Shown piece by piece: positions 1-12,269 of a stretch of 64,000 bases of DNA (its first letter is position 1; each line of letters opens with the position of its first letter). The stretch spans positions 191,700-255,699 of the forward strand of contig UESW01001504.1 in NCBI GenBank assembly GCA_900491605.1. Direction: 5' to 3'. Below the pieces are notes generated by a model. The model was not told the DNA's origin. It did no database searches and worked only from the letters and a program-made list of their open reading frames with translations. The stretch comes from Calamus simplicifolius. Lineage: Eukaryota; Streptophyta; Magnoliopsida; Arecales; Arecaceae. The position numbers and the translations under genes are program-made.

Positions 1-1173
1 TCGACACCCTCGGTTTCGAGAGCCGACACCTAAATGCGGTGAGTCGACTCATCACTTTTTCGGAGCCGACTCCCCAACAAACTTTTTATTTACTATTTTT
101 AGAAACCTGTGTTGGAGCCAACAGATGGAAAGTTGAAGCCGATTCCAACCTGTCAGGAACGGATTTTCAAATGTCATAACAGACCCTAACGGTAATATTT
201 TTCCACCTAATCTCTAACGGCTACATTTCTTTGCGTAAGGAAGGATCCAAAGTACTCTGTAACGGCTAGTTTTTCACCTAATCTTAGATAAGATATCTAT
301 AAAAAGGGCAACCATCCGTTTGAAAAACAAAGAGAGAAAAATAATGGAAAAGACTGAGAAAAATCGAGAAAAATACTCAGTGAAAAAGAGAGAAATTTCA
401 AAAAGAAATCTATGAGTGCACACCCATTATTTGAAGAGAGATTCAATAGAAATCCAAAGCCTTCAAAGATCAAAAATTGAAAGATTTCCAAAAGTTTTGA
501 AGAAGTGACCAAAAGCCTCAAATTTTCAAGCTTCTCTTCAACAAGCCCTGATTCAAGAATCGAAGTTCAATCTTCATTCATCTATTCAGAAGAGAGGAGG
601 AAAAGAAGAAAAGAAGAAGAGTTCAACCTCATATTGCTTCCAAAATCAGGCTTTTCTAATCCTTGCTTATTTAATTTGAATATTTGCTCATTTGAGGAGC
701 TATCTTGTATTGTAAACTTTATTTTCAAATTATTGTTTGCTAATTCAATCGAGGGGATTGAATTAGTGGAGGTAGTATACCTCGGAACAAGCTAAGGTTA
801 GCTTGAGTTTGGGTTGTGTGCTGGTGAGCCCGGAGAAAATTCGGCTGGGTTCGTTGTCATTCCGGGTAAAACAATAAGTTTGAGTTGTGAGCTTGTAAAA
901 CAACTTGACTGTAATCGGTGGGATTATAGTGTGGACCCAAGTGTTGCTTGGGAGTGGACGTAGGTGTTGGATACACCGAACAACTATAAAATCTTTGTGT
1001 TTGTCGTGCATTTATCTCTCTCTCTCTATCTTCTCTATTTGTGCTTTACATTTCATTCTTTCAATTCACTTGTGCACATTTACTTAGGCCATTGATTTCA
1101 AAGGGCAAAAAGAGTTAATTTTTTTTTAAGAACCCAATTCATCCTCCCTCTTGGGTTGCCATATGGGCCAATA
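1..1173 (+). repeat. 5' LTR of SIRE-A (right-hand part)
   Basis: This is collinear with about 8867-10024 of the 3' LTR with scattered substitutions and small indels, so roughly the first 435 bp of the LTR lie left of the window. It ends in CCAATA where the 3' copy ends in CCAACA. It contains GAGCCGACTCC-type motifs near its left edge, a TATA box, and a purine-rich transcribed leader. Confidence 0.92.
298..305 (+). promoter_or_regulatory. TATA box of SIRE-A 5' LTR
   Basis: TATAAAAA followed by GGGCAACC; the matching site in the 3' LTR is TATATAAAA at 9164-9172. It lies where a U3/R boundary is expected. Confidence 0.6.
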
Positions 1174-1175
1174 AT

Positions 1176-1187
1176 TGGTATCAGAGC
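1176..1187 (+). other. Primer binding site, initiator Met tRNA
   Basis: TGGTATCAGAGC lies two bases after the LTR end. It is the standard plant copia primer site, complementary to the 3' end of initiator Met tRNA. Confidence 0.9.
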
Positions 1188-1234
1188 TTGTGCTCATTTA
1201 AATTTGATCTAACAATTAAGAGTCAAAGATCCAA

Positions 1235-2930
1235 ATGACAGCTCAAGTTGGATCATCTTTTTTAGAAGGTCAATCCACTAATCAACCTCCTTTATTTAAT
1301 GGTACAAATTATGGTTATTGGAAAGCTAAAATAAAAATTTTTATTCAAGCACTTGACTATGAACTATGGGGTATCATAGTAAATGGTCCTCACACACCCA
1401 CAATAAGAGTAGACAACATGGTAATTCCTAAGCCAAAAATGGAATGGGATGAACATGATAGAAAGTTGGCTCAGCTTAATGCTAAAGCCATGAATGTTTT
1501 GTACTGTTCTTTAGATGCTAATGAGTTTAATCGCATCTCTACTTGCATTTCCGCAAAAAAAATTTGGGATAGATTAGAAGTTACCCATGAGGGTACTAAT
1601 CAAGTTAAAGAATCTAAAATTAATATCTTAGTACATAAATATGAATTGTTTAGCATGGAACAAAATGAAACAATCGCATGCATGTACACTAGATTCACTG
1701 ATATTGTGAATGGTTTAAAAAGTCTAGGAAAAACTTATACTAACTCTGAATTGGTGCACAAAATTCTTAGGTCTCTTCCAAGATCATGGGAAGCCAAGGT
1801 GACTGCAATCTAAGAAGCTAAAGACTTAAATGCTCTACCTTTGGAGGAGCTACTTGGATCATTGATGACCCATGAACTAATAATGAAGTAACATCAAAAG
1901 AAAGATATCAAAAAGAAGAGAACCATAGCTCTTAAAGCTGCAGAAATTGAAGAAAGCAGTAGTGATGATGATGAAGATGATGATGACAGCTCTCCTTACA
2001 AGAAAATTTAAGAAATTTATGCAAAGAAGGAGACCCTTCATAAGAAAAGGTATGGAACAAAAATGGAAGGACAAAGAGAGAAAGAGAAGGACAAAGAAAA
2101 AGAAAAAGAACCCTTAACGTGTTATGAGTGCAAGAAGCCAGGGCATTTCAGATATGAGTGTCCTCAATTAAAGAAGGGTTACAAGAAGAAGAAGAAGGTA
2201 TATGTTGTAACATGGAGTGATAGCGAAGATTGCTCTTTCGAGGAGGAACAAAAAAGAAGTTGCAAACATTTGCTTTATAGCAAACGACAATGAGGTAAGT
2301 TCTGAAACTCATGATTTTACATTTGATGAACTATATGAGGCATTTAATGAGTTAGTTAGTAATTTCAAAATTTTGAAAAAGAAAAACAAATCTTTGAAAA
2401 CTAAAAATTTAAATCTTCTAAAAGAGAAAAATGAATTAATTCTTGAAATTAAGGGTTTAAAATCTGAAAAAGGAAGGTTTTCTAAAAGAAAAAGAATCAA
2501 TTTCCAATGAAAACATTAATTTAAAGAAAGAAGTTGATAAGTATAAAAACATTGTTAATAAATTTACATATAGCTCAGAAAAACTAAATTTACTTTTAAG
2601 TAATCAAAGAGCTATATTTGATAAAGCTGGTTTAGGATATAAACCACACATGAAACAAAAATATGTCAATAATTTCTTTGTAAAGAAAAATGATGTTTCA
2701 TGTTATCATTGCAACAAGAAAGGACATAAATCTTATGAATACAATTTTAGAAAAACTAATAAGAATTTAATATTAAAGGCAAGAAAATATGGATTCCAAA
2801 AGGAACAATTTTTATTGCGACTAACCATGAAGGACCCAAGAAAGCTTGGGTACCTAAACATAAGATTTGATTATCTTGCAGGAGTGTCTTGCGGTCAAAG
2901 GATCAAAATAAAAGTGGTATCTTGATAATG
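1235..2930 (+). pseudogene. SIRE-A gag (broken)
   Basis: The ATG at 1235 opens a copia gag of the UBN2 type; the start is supported by matching the SIRE-C gag start. Residues about 20-190 hold the conserved Tyr-Trp-Lys and Leu-Trp-x-Ile landmarks. The same frame runs to about 2290 but is cut by stops near 1811, 1889 and 2008. A zinc knuckle with CX2CX4HX4C spacing is at 2120-2161. A one-base shift near 2260 moves reading to a Lys/Leu-rich coiled-coil segment (2260-2510). A second knuckle at 2701-2742 has its last Cys changed to Tyr. In intact relatives this protein forms the capsid and binds RNA. Confidence 0.9.
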
Positions 2931-4440
2931 GCTGCTCAAAGGCACATGACGGGTGACAATGATCAATTCATCACCCATGAAGATAAAAGAGAAAGAGTTG
3001 TTACTTTGGAAACAATGACAAAGGTCAAATTGTGGGCCTTGGTAAAATTCAAATAACTCCATCCACTTTTATATAAATTTTATATGTTGATGGCTTAAAG
3101 CATAATTTAATTAGCATTAGCCAATTGTGTGATAAAGGCTTCAAAGTTTCATTTGAAGCTTCTATTTGCACTGTTTCTAATCCCATAGACAGTAGCATTA
3201 TATTTGTTAAAATAGAAATGACAATGTATACTAATTGATTTGGATAATTTGTCTACTAGTAATCATTGTTTAGTTGCTGATAATGCTAATGTAAATGAGA
3301 TTGGATGGTTATGGCATCGTAGATTAGGTCATGCAAGTACACACCTAATTTTAAAATAATAAGAATGGATTTAGTTAAAGGACTTCCATAACTAGATTTT
3401 GAAAATAACAAAATATGTGATGCACATCAATTTGGAAAATAGACTAGAAATTCTTTCAAATCTAAAAATATTGTTTCTACTTCTAGGCCACTAGAACTAC
3501 TTCATATGGACCTTTTTGGACCTACTAGAACCACTAGTCTAGGAGGAAAGAAATATGGTCTTGTGATAGTAGATGATTATTCTAGATTCACTTGGATATT
3601 ATTTTTGTCTCACAAAGATGAGACTTTCTTGATATTCCTGAAATTCTTCAAGAAAGTCACAAATGAGAAAAACACTACCATAGTGTCTCTTAGAAGTGAT
3701 CATGCACAGAATTTAAAAATCATCTATTTAAAAATTTTTGCATTGAAAATGGCATTCATCATAACTTCTCTGCACCTAGGACACCTCCAACAAAATGGAG
3801 TTGTAGAAAGAAAGAATAGGACTTTAGAAGACATGGCCCGTACCATGCTATGTGAAAGCCAACTTCCAAAATACTTTTGGGTGGAAGCTATAACACAGCA
3901 TGTTACATCCTTAATAGAGCTTTAATTAGGCCAATTCTTAAGAAAACTCCTTATGAACTATGGCATAATAGGAAACCAACATTAGTTATTTTCATGCATT
4001 TGGTTGTAAATGTTTCATTCATAATAATGGTAAAGATAATCTTGGGAAGTTTGATGCAAAATCTGATGAAAGCATATTCTTAGGATATTCAACATCTAGT
4101 AAAGCCTATAGAGTATTTAACAAGAGGAACTTAATTGTAGAAGAATCTATTCATGTAGGTTTTGATGAGTCTTTAGCATCAAGTTCAAAAAAGATTGATG
4201 ATGAGGAAGATACAAATTTGCTTGAAAGAGATATTAAAAAATTAAATATAGATGTATCTTCAGATCATGAACAAGAAGCTAAAGATGATGATTCTCCTAG
4301 AGTTGATGTTATTGATACTAATCATAATGAGGTAGATCTTCCTAGAGATTGGAGATATGCCTATGTCATCCAAAGGAATTGATTATAGGTGATCCATCTC
4401 AAGGTGTAAGAACTAGATCATCAATGAGAAATATCAATAA
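2918..4440 (+). pseudogene. SIRE-A pol, protease and integrase part (broken)
   Basis: The aspartic protease signature starts at about 2918 (Trp-Tyr-Leu-Asp-Asn-Gly-Cys-Ser) with Asn in place of the usual Ser, and is frameshifted within a dozen codons. A GAG-pre-integrase segment with Trp-x-His-Arg-Arg-Leu-Gly-His lies near 3310-3345. The integrase core begins at about 3506 with Met-Asp-Leu-Phe-Gly-Pro and runs through VDDYSRFTWILFL; the NGVVERKNRTL motif is near 3790-3825. Several frames are needed to read 3300-4440, so it is not functional. It would have cut the polyprotein and inserted cDNA. Confidence 0.88.
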
Positions 4441-4445
4441 TCATC

Positions 4446-5992
4446 TTGCATTTGTATCTCAATAGAACCAAAACTATTGAAGAAGCTGAAAAAGATAGTA
4501 ATTGGATGATAGCTATGCAAGAGGAATTAAATCAATTTACTAGGAATAATGTATGGACCCTTGTAGATAGACCTAAAGGTCACTTTGTTATAGGATCTAA
4601 ATGGGTATTTAGAAATAAATTAGATAAAAATGGCATAGTAATTAGAAATAAAGCTAGATTAGTTATAAAAGGATATAATCAAGAAGAAGGAATTGATTTT
4701 GATGAAACCTTTGCACCTGTAGCTAGATTAGAAGCAATTAGACTATTACTTGCATTTGCATGTCATATGAATATTAATTTATTTCAAATGGATGTTAAAA
4801 GTGCATTTTTAAATAGTTTTATAAATGAAGAAGTTTTGTAGAACAACTCCTAGATTTTGAAGATCATGAATTTTCAAATCATATTTTTAAATTACACAAA
4901 GCACTTTATGGTTTAAAACAAGCACCTAGAGCTTGGTATGATAGATTAAGCAAATTTCTAATTGAAAATGATTTTACTAGAGGAAATGTTGATAAAACCT
5001 TATTTTTAAAAAGAAAAGATAAAGATTTATTGGTAGTACAAATATATGTAGATGATATTGTATTCGGTGCTACTAACAATCTCTTGTGTCAAGAATTTGC
5101 TAAGTTAATGCAGGGTGAATTCGAGATGAGCATGATGGGAGAACTCAACTTCTTCCTTGGACTCAAATCAAAAAAAAAAGAGAGGAAATTTTCATCAACC
5201 AAACAAAGTACACAAAAAAATTCTCAAGAAGTTTGGTATGGAACAAGTCAAACCTCTCGGAACACCAATGAGTCCTTCATGCAAGCTAGATAAAGATGAA
5301 GATGGTAAGCCTATTAATCAAAAGCATTATAGAGGTATGATTGGATCTCTACTTTACTTAACTGCAAGTAGACCTGATATAATGTTTGCTGTTTGTTTAT
5401 GTGCTAGATATCAATCTGAACCTAAAGAATCTCACTTAATTGCAGTAAAAAGAATACTTAGATATCTAAATGAAACTAAAAATGTAGGATTATGGTATTC
5501 TAGAGACTCAACATTAAATTTGATTGCTTATACTGATTCTGATTATGTTGGTTAAAATTAGATAGAAAGAGTACAAGTGGTGCATGCCAATTTTTAGGAA
5601 GTAACTTAATCTTTTGGTTTAGCAAAAAGCAAAATTCAGTTGCATTATCAACTGCTGAAGCTAAATATATTGCAGCTGGAAGTTGCTGTGTTCAAATCCT
5701 TTGGATTAAGCGACAACTTGAAGATTATGGTATAACACTTGATAAAACACCAATTAGATGTGATAACACTAGTGCAATCAATTTAACTAAGAATCCAATC
5801 CAACATTTAAGAACTAAACACATTGAAATTAGATATCATTTTATTAGAGAACATGTAGCTAATAATGACATTTGTCTTGATTATGTTTGTACTGATGAAT
5901 AATTAGCTAACATTTTTACAAAACCCCTTAGTGATGAAGAGAGATTTTGTTATCTTAGAGGAGAATTAGGAGTTTGTGATCCATTGGAATGA
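4446..5992 (+). pseudogene. SIRE-A pol, reverse transcriptase and RNase H (broken)
   Basis: RVT_2-type copia RT: WVFRNKLDKNG near 4603-4635, FAPVARLEAIRLLLAF near 4710-4760, MDVKSAFLN near 4790-4815, LKQAPRAWYDRL near 4915-4950, and the catalytic YVDD at 5045-5056. Frames break near 4840 and 5160. RNase H follows (about 5330-5990) with a TDSDY motif near 5530, a break at 5555, and a last stretch to a TGA at 5990-5992. The TDSDY and KSAFLN forms fit the Sirevirus lineage. Confidence 0.92.
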
Positions 5993-6467
5993 ATTTTAAA
6001 TCTCCTAGGAATGATTATCTAGAATTCAATCATTTTTCCTAATTTTTTATAATTTTAAGAATGATTTATCTAGATATTTAAACTCATTGATTCATCACAT
6101 TCCAAAGTTGATTTAGCTAAAATTTGATAACAATCGTGACAAGTTTCAAATTCTTTGAAACTCATATTTTTTTCTGAAACTGTCGTGGAGCTGACACCTT
6201 TGGTATCGGAGTCGACTCCAGTTCTATTTATAATTTTGGAGCCAACATTTGCTTTTCCAGAGTCGACTCCACTTCGGGCGCTGACTGTGTTAGTGACCTG
6301 GAGCCGACACCTTGCTTTGCGGGAGTCGACTCCAAGTGGTCCCAAGTTGACTTATTTAGGGCAGAGTCGACACCTTTCCTATTCTAATCAACTCCTAACG
6401 TTTTCAATCTCTTCCAAACTCTTCCCAAAACTCAAAATTTCTCAAGTTAACCTCTCCCTAGCAATCA

Positions 6468-7865
6468 ATGGCACCCAAGTGTAGAGGATCATTGTTTGGA
6501 GGTAGAGTGACTACGGGGAAGCGAACGACAAGGCATCCGATGCGTGAACCCACTCCGAGTTCTTCCTCCAGCTCAACCGCATCCACTCCTAATGCTATAC
6601 CTAGCCCCTCCTCATCCCAAATTGATACCCTAGCCGGCCGAATTATCACCATGGGTAGAAAAGTGGATTTTCATTTTTTCAAGGCCGAGGGATTTTCTAT
6701 TGGACGATAAATCAAGGAGCTCGGTTGGGAAAAAGGTATGTTCTTTGGACGTTCCCACATATCCAGCCCTAGTTAAAGAATTCTATTTCAATTTATCAAG
6801 AGGAGATGGAGGATTAGTTAGTATGGTTAGAGGAAGAAGAATCCATCTTACATCTGAGATTTTGGGCAATCTTTTAGAAATTCCAGTTGTTGGATTAATT
6901 GCAAACAGCCACAGTGATGGAGCAGGAGCATTATCAAGGATGTTAGGAAGAGAGTTTGCTGAGTTTGAGGAAGTTAGGGCAAACCAGTTGCCCCTTGAGC
7001 TTAGAATTTTACATAATATATGTGGTAGGATCTTGTTTCCTAAAACCAGTAGATTTGAGTATGTCTCAGAGCGAGACATAGTGATTATGGACAGTGTTCT
7101 GATGGGTCAGCGAATCAACCTAGCAGGTATGATGATTTGGTACATGGCTGAGGCGGAAGCAAGAAGAGATCGACCTTGCCTTATGGAATGATCTTGACCA
7201 TGGCATTCCAGAGTCAGGGTGTGGTTATTTCTGATAGTGAGCCCATGAAAAACCTTAGGCACACAGATTATTACAATCTTGCTACAGTGCATCGAATGGG
7301 ATTTGTAAAGGTGGATGGCAGATGGGAAAGGAAAGGACTTCTGGATGAGAGAGCAGCTGATATGCGAGCTACTGCACCATCAAAGGCTGGTCCATCGATG
7401 AGGCATCCTTCACAAGAGCCTAGTAGATCATCACCACCATCGGTACCTACTCCAGTTTCTGCACCTGTACCCCTGTCTGTTCCTACTGCTAGTTTTTCTA
7501 GTGTTCAATTAGAGCAGCTTAAGGAGTTATTTGGTATTCATGAAGAAAGAATGAAGATTGAATTAGATAGTAGATTGCTTAGTATAAGAGAAATGTGTTA
7601 CTCTTTGGAAGACAAAACTAGAAGCATTGAGTCATCCCTTGGATCATCTTCAGAAGCCTTGAAGACAGAGTTAATGCAAATATTTGAAAAGATCAAGGAC
7701 ATAGGAGAAGACTCAGATATATATTCAAAGTGCAATGCTGAATTACAATAGAAAATTACAGTGGCATCTGCATTTATTGACAGAAGATTGAATGAATTTA
7801 TCAAGATTCAAAGTGAAGGAATGGGAAAATTTTTAGAAGAACTCAAAAGACTTCTTAGATTTTGA
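6468..7865 (+). pseudogene. SIRE-A extra 3' ORF (Sirevirus env-like / putative plant transposon domain), broken
   Basis: Three overlapping open stretches (6468-6710, 6700-7191, 7176-7865) belong to one former gene in two or three frames. The N-terminus is Ser/Thr/Pro-rich. The middle (about 6740-7190) resembles the 'putative plant transposon protein' domain, with the Lys-Glu-Phe-Tyr-x-Asn-Leu and Val-Arg-Gly-Arg-Arg landmarks. The end (about 7500-7860) is a predicted coiled coil. Its place between pol and the 3' LTR is where many Sireviruses keep an ORF called envelope-like. I see no signal peptide or membrane segment, so an envelope role is not supported here. Function unknown. Confidence 0.75.
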
Positions 7866-8431
7866 TTAGCTTTTGATGTTTGATTTGCTTTTGATGTAAT
7901 TAGAAGTTGATGTTTAGGTTAATATATTTTGATGTTTTGATGTAATTGAAGTAACATTTTGTTATAGTTGAATGATGTATGAAAGCAATTGTGATGTAAT
8001 GCTTTGATACTTTAATGAATATCATATTTGCTATCTTTGAACTTTGATATTGAGTGACTTGGATTGAATTTTGATTCACTTAATGCATTGGTTTTAATCT
8101 ATACTCTTTGCAACTTCTTAATCTTTTTGTTGATTACAAAAAAGGGGAGAAGTAAATGATATTTGTATATGCATAAAATTTATAATTGAATGTACAATGG
8201 GGAGAAGATAATAAAGAGAATGACAGTTAAGAATAATACTTCAATGATACATTTATATCAAATGAATTCAAAATATGTACGAAGATTCAATGAACTTAAC
8301 ATATGCACAAATTTAGGGGGAGCTACCTCATTAAGATGGAGCTTAACTTTTATTTTAAATTGAGTAGTAATTATGTATTAATTGCTTATGCATATACTCG
8401 GTATTTTTGTCATCATCAAAAGGGGAGAGAT
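7866..8431 (+). other. SIRE-A 3' non-coding region with several polypurine tracts
   Basis: AT-rich, no coding signal. Polypurine stretches occur at about 8140-8154, 8198-8222, 8315-8322 and 8418-8431. The last one abuts the LTR and is the functional-position PPT. Repeated polypurine tracts here are a Sirevirus habit. Confidence 0.75.
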
Positions 8432-10024
8432 TGTTGGGGAAATTATTGATGAATTATTTACCCAATTATTGATTTTGATGATTAACAAAAGCCATGAGTA
8501 TATTCATTATGTTTTTGATATATTTGACGAGTGTTTCAGGAGTGAAGATCGAGTATTTATCCAAAAATCATATTGAAATAAGTTTGAATCAGTTTTAAAT
8601 TGAATTTCAATGGAATATATTAAGTTCAGAACCTAGAGCCGACACCCACTGTGTCTGGAGCCGACTCAAGAGCGTATCAGAATTTTGACATGGTTTGGAG
8701 TCGACCCCTAAAACTCAGGAGTGAACTCTAACCTGAGATACAGAGAAGTGCTTTCTGCGTCACTTTTTGGAGCTGACACCTTGAGTTCGGGAGCCGACAC
8801 CTGGGATTTCTGGAGCTGACTCTTAACATGAGAACAAAGAGCGTATTTTTTTTGGACATCGTCCGAGTTGAAACCCTCGGTTTCGGGAGTCGACACTTAA
8901 ATGCGGCGAGCCGACTCATCACTTTTTTGGAGCCGACTCCCCAACAAACTTTTTATTTACTATTTTTAGAAACCCGAGTTGGAGCCGACACATGAAAAGT
9001 TGGTACCGACTCCAACCTGTCAGGAACGGATTTTCAAATGTCAGAACGGACCCTAACGGTAATATTTTTCCACCTAATCTCTAACAGCTACATTTCTTTG
9101 CATAAGGAAGGATCCAAAGTACTCTGTAACGGCTAGTTTTTCACCTAATCTTAGATTAAGAGATATATAAAAGGGCAACCGTCCGTTTGAAAAACAGAGA
9201 GAGAAAAAAAATGAAAAAGACTGAGAAAAATCAAGAAAAATACTCAGTGAAAAAGAGAGAAATTTCAAAGAGAAATCTCTGAGTGCATGCCCATTATTTG
9301 AAGAGAGATTCAAGAGAAATTCAAAGCCTTCAAAGATAAAAAATTGAAAGATTTTCAAAAGTTTTGAAGAAGTGCCAAAAGCCCCAAATTTTCGAGCTTC
9401 TCTTCAACAAGCCCTGATTCAAGAATCGAAGTTCAATCTTCATTCATCTATTCAGAAGAGAGAAGAAAAACAAGAAAAGCTCAACCTCATATTGCTTCCA
9501 AAATCAGGCTTTTCTAATCCTTGCTTATTTAATTTGAATATTTGCTCATTTGAGGAGCTATCTTATATTGTAAACTTTATTTTCAAATTATTATTTGCTA
9601 ATTCAATCAGGGGGATTAAATTAGTGGAGGTAGTATACCTCGGACAAGCTAAGGTTAGCTTGAGTTTGGGTTGTGCTGGTGAGCTCGAAGAAAAACCGGC
9701 TGGGTTTGTTGTGATCCTAGGTAAAATAACAAGTTTGAGTTGTGAGCTTGTAAAATAACTCGATTGTAATTGGTGGGATTATAGTGTGGACCCAAGTGTT
9801 GCTTGGGAGTGGACGTAGGTGTTGGATACACCGAACCACTATAAAATCTTTGTGTTTGCCGTGCATTTATCTCTCTCTATCTTCTCTATTTGTGCTTAAC
9901 ATTTCATTCTTTCAATTCACTTGTGCACATTTACTTAGGCCATTGATTTCAAAGGGCAAAAGGAGTTAAATTTTTTTTAAGAACCCAATTCACCCCCCCT
10001 CTTGGGTTGCCATCTAGGCCAACA
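8432..10024 (+). repeat. 3' LTR of SIRE-A (1593 bp, complete)
   Basis: It starts TGTTGGGG right after the polypurine tract and ends CCAACA, giving a TGTTGG/CCAACA inverted terminus. U3 holds a cluster of GAGCCGACACC/GAGTCGACTCC motifs (8630-9015). A TATA box is at 9164-9172. Immediately after it, Tat-1 protease sequence begins, and GGATT (10025-10029) is the expected right target duplication. Confidence 0.95.
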
Positions 10025-11888
10025 GGATTCTAGTCGATAGTGAAAGCTCTGCAGATATCCTCTCTTACGATACTTTTGTTCGGATGAATCTCTCTCCTAA
10101 CTCTCTCTCAAACCCATGTTCGCTCCATTAGTTGGGTTCACCATTGACTCTGTGAGGGCAGAAGATGAAATTGCCCTCCTAGTTACGGCCGGGACTCCGC
10201 TTTGCCAGAACACTGTCTTCATGAAGTTTCTGGTCATCCGGGTGCCACTGGCCTACAATGCCATTCTCGGACAACCCGGTCTGAATCTGTTGGATGCAAT
10301 CACCTCCACCAAACACCTTCTTGTCATATCTTCAACCAATAATGAAATCGGTGAAATGCGTGGTGATCAGCAACCGATGCAACTGTGCTATCACTTGAAC
10401 CCCAGTCCTCAAAAAATGAGCACATCACCGACTCCAGAACTATTGGACCCAATGGAGTCAGAAAAGAGGGGAGCTAGTGGAACGTCTACTGACATTCTCA
10501 CTAGGAGATGACCTAGCAAGGATGATCCAAATTGGTAAAATCCTGCCCGTGGAAGAAAGAGTCAGTTGCTTACCTTCTTGCGGGCTAATTCGAGCATCTT
10601 TGTATGGCCTGCGTTGGATATGCCTAGGATTCCTTTGGAGGTAATAACTCACAAACTCAACATTAATCCAAAGTACCGGCCAGTTTGATAAAAGAAAAAA
10701 AGCTTCACCCTCGAAAGGCATAAGGCCATTGATGAAGAAGTCGGCAAGCTACTTGCTGCTGGTCATATTCGGGAAGCACACTATCCGAATTGGTTGGCTA
10801 ACGTAGTGATGGTCTGCAAGGAAAATAGAAGCTGGAGGATCTGCATCGAAGAAGGCATGCCCAAAGGACAGCTTCTCATTGCCCAGGATCGACCAGTTAG
10901 TTGATGCCACCTCCGACCACAAGCTTCTCAGCTTCATGGATGCCTTCTCAGGTTACAACCAAATATGTATGGACCAAGAAGATGAAGAGAACACCTTCTT
11001 TGTGATTGAAAGAGGGATCTATTGCTATAAGGTTATGCCCTTCGGCTTGAAGAATGCAGAGGCCACTTAGCAGAGGTTGATGAACAAAGTATTTGAAGAC
11101 CAACTTGGGCAGAATATGGAGGTATACGTCGACGATATGTTGGTCAATAGTATCCGCACCTCTAACCATGTTGTTGACATATATGAGACCTTCAATAACA
11201 TTCGCCGCTACCGAATGAAGTTGAACCCCCGTAAGTGCGCATTTGGAGTCACTACGGGAAAGTTCCTGGGTTTCATAGTAACCCAATGGGGAATCGAAGT
11301 GAACCGCGAGAAGATTCAAGCAATCCTCAACATGAGGTAGCCTACCAATAAGAAGAAGGTGCAATGGCTCACCGAAAGAGTGGCGGCCTTAAGTTGATTC
11401 TTGTCAAGGTCTGCTGAGAGGTGCCTGCCCTTCTTCAAGGCGCTACACAAGTTGAACGGTTTCAATTGAACGATGGAATGTCAAAGGGCCTTCAAGGAGC
11501 TGAAGGAATTCCTATCCTTCCCACCTTTGTTGTCAAAGCTGAAAGAAGGGAAAAGTCTCTTCCTCTATCTTGTTGCCACCTCAGAGGCGGTCAGCTCTGT
11601 GCATGTTCGAGTCAACTTCGACGGGACATAGAAACCTATCTACTACACTAGCAAGGTGCCTCATAATGCAAAGATCAAGTATTCCAAAGTCAAAAAAAAT
11701 TATTTTTGCATTAATTATCTCTGCTTAGTGGCTTAGGCCCTACTTTCAAGATCACTCGATCATGGTCCTCACTGATCAACCCTTGATGGCCATATTAACC
11801 CGCCCAGACACCTCCGAACGCTTGACCAAATGGGCTGTCAAACTGGAGGAGTTCGATATCTCTTATCAGCCAAGATCAGCCATGAAGT
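10025..11888 (+). pseudogene. Tat-1 pol first part: protease, RT, start of RNase H (broken)
   Basis: The protease begins at once after SIRE-A; its active site reads Asp-Ser-Glu where Asp-Ser-Gly would be expected. It continues through 10116-10511 with the IRVPLAYNAILGQPGLNLL segment. RT spans about 10640-11340 with DAFSGYNQICMDQED (near 10937), MPFGLKNAEAT and the catalytic YVDDM at 11122-11136. Stops occur near 10687, 11068 and 11338. The RT connection domain and native RNase H follow to 11888, in several frames, ending at Ala-Met-Lys where CACTA-1 inserted. The reading continues across the transposon at 19758. Confidence 0.88.
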
Positions 11889-12110
11889 CACTACTACAAA
11901 AAGTTAAATAGACTACACTAGATTTTAGAAAAAAAAACTACGTTTTTAGTAAAATATGTAGTCTAATATTTTAGACTATATTTTTATAATTTTTCTCAAA
12001 TTAAAAGGCTACATTTATAATTAAAAATATAATCTTATATTATCTTATAATATAAAAAGACTATATTTTTAATTAAAACATAGTTTAAAAAAAACTAAAA
12101 ATTTACCTAT
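11889..12110 (+). repeat. CACTA-1 left terminal inverted repeat and subterminal repeats
   Basis: TIR 11889-11916, then several copies in both orientations of a GTAGTCTA / TAGACTAC core with flanking A or T runs. Such subterminal motifs are normally bound by the CACTA TNPA-type protein. Confidence 0.85.
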
Positions 12111-12269
12111 TTTCCCTCTTCTAATTTACTTTCCTTCTTTTCCTTAAAAAATCCCTCGATACCCAAACTCATATTTCAATTCCACATTTTCACCAATCCC
12201 CCTTCATGGTTTTCTTTTGATGCTTAACCTTCCTTGCAAACCTTTACTTGCCAGTTCTGTCCGCCTGGT

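Larger units (their letters stand above)
1..10024 (+). mobile_element. SIRE-A: Sirevirus-type Ty1/copia LTR retrotransposon, 5' end outside window
   Basis: Two direct LTR copies (1-1173 and 8432-10024) flank a copia-order interior: gag with CCHC knuckle, protease, integrase, RT, RNase H, then an extra env-like ORF before the 3' LTR. An initiator-Met tRNA primer site follows the 5' LTR and polypurine tracts precede the 3' LTR. Integrase before RT is the copia order; the long gag, extra 3' ORF and several polypurine tracts are Sirevirus traits. All frames carry stops and shifts, so it is not autonomous now. The sequence after 10024 resumes inside a Tat protease, so this copy inserted into Tat-1. 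The left target duplication lies outside the window. Confidence 0.95.

Noticed and set aside
505..1087. Short ORFs inside the Sirevirus LTRs (also 9372-9969 and 63314-63696)
   Set aside because: They lie in LTR leader sequence repeated at each LTR and show no conserved protein.
6468..7865. A true viral envelope gene in SIRE-A
   Set aside because: No signal peptide, fusion peptide or membrane span. The resemblance is to a plant transposon-protein domain with a coiled-coil tail.
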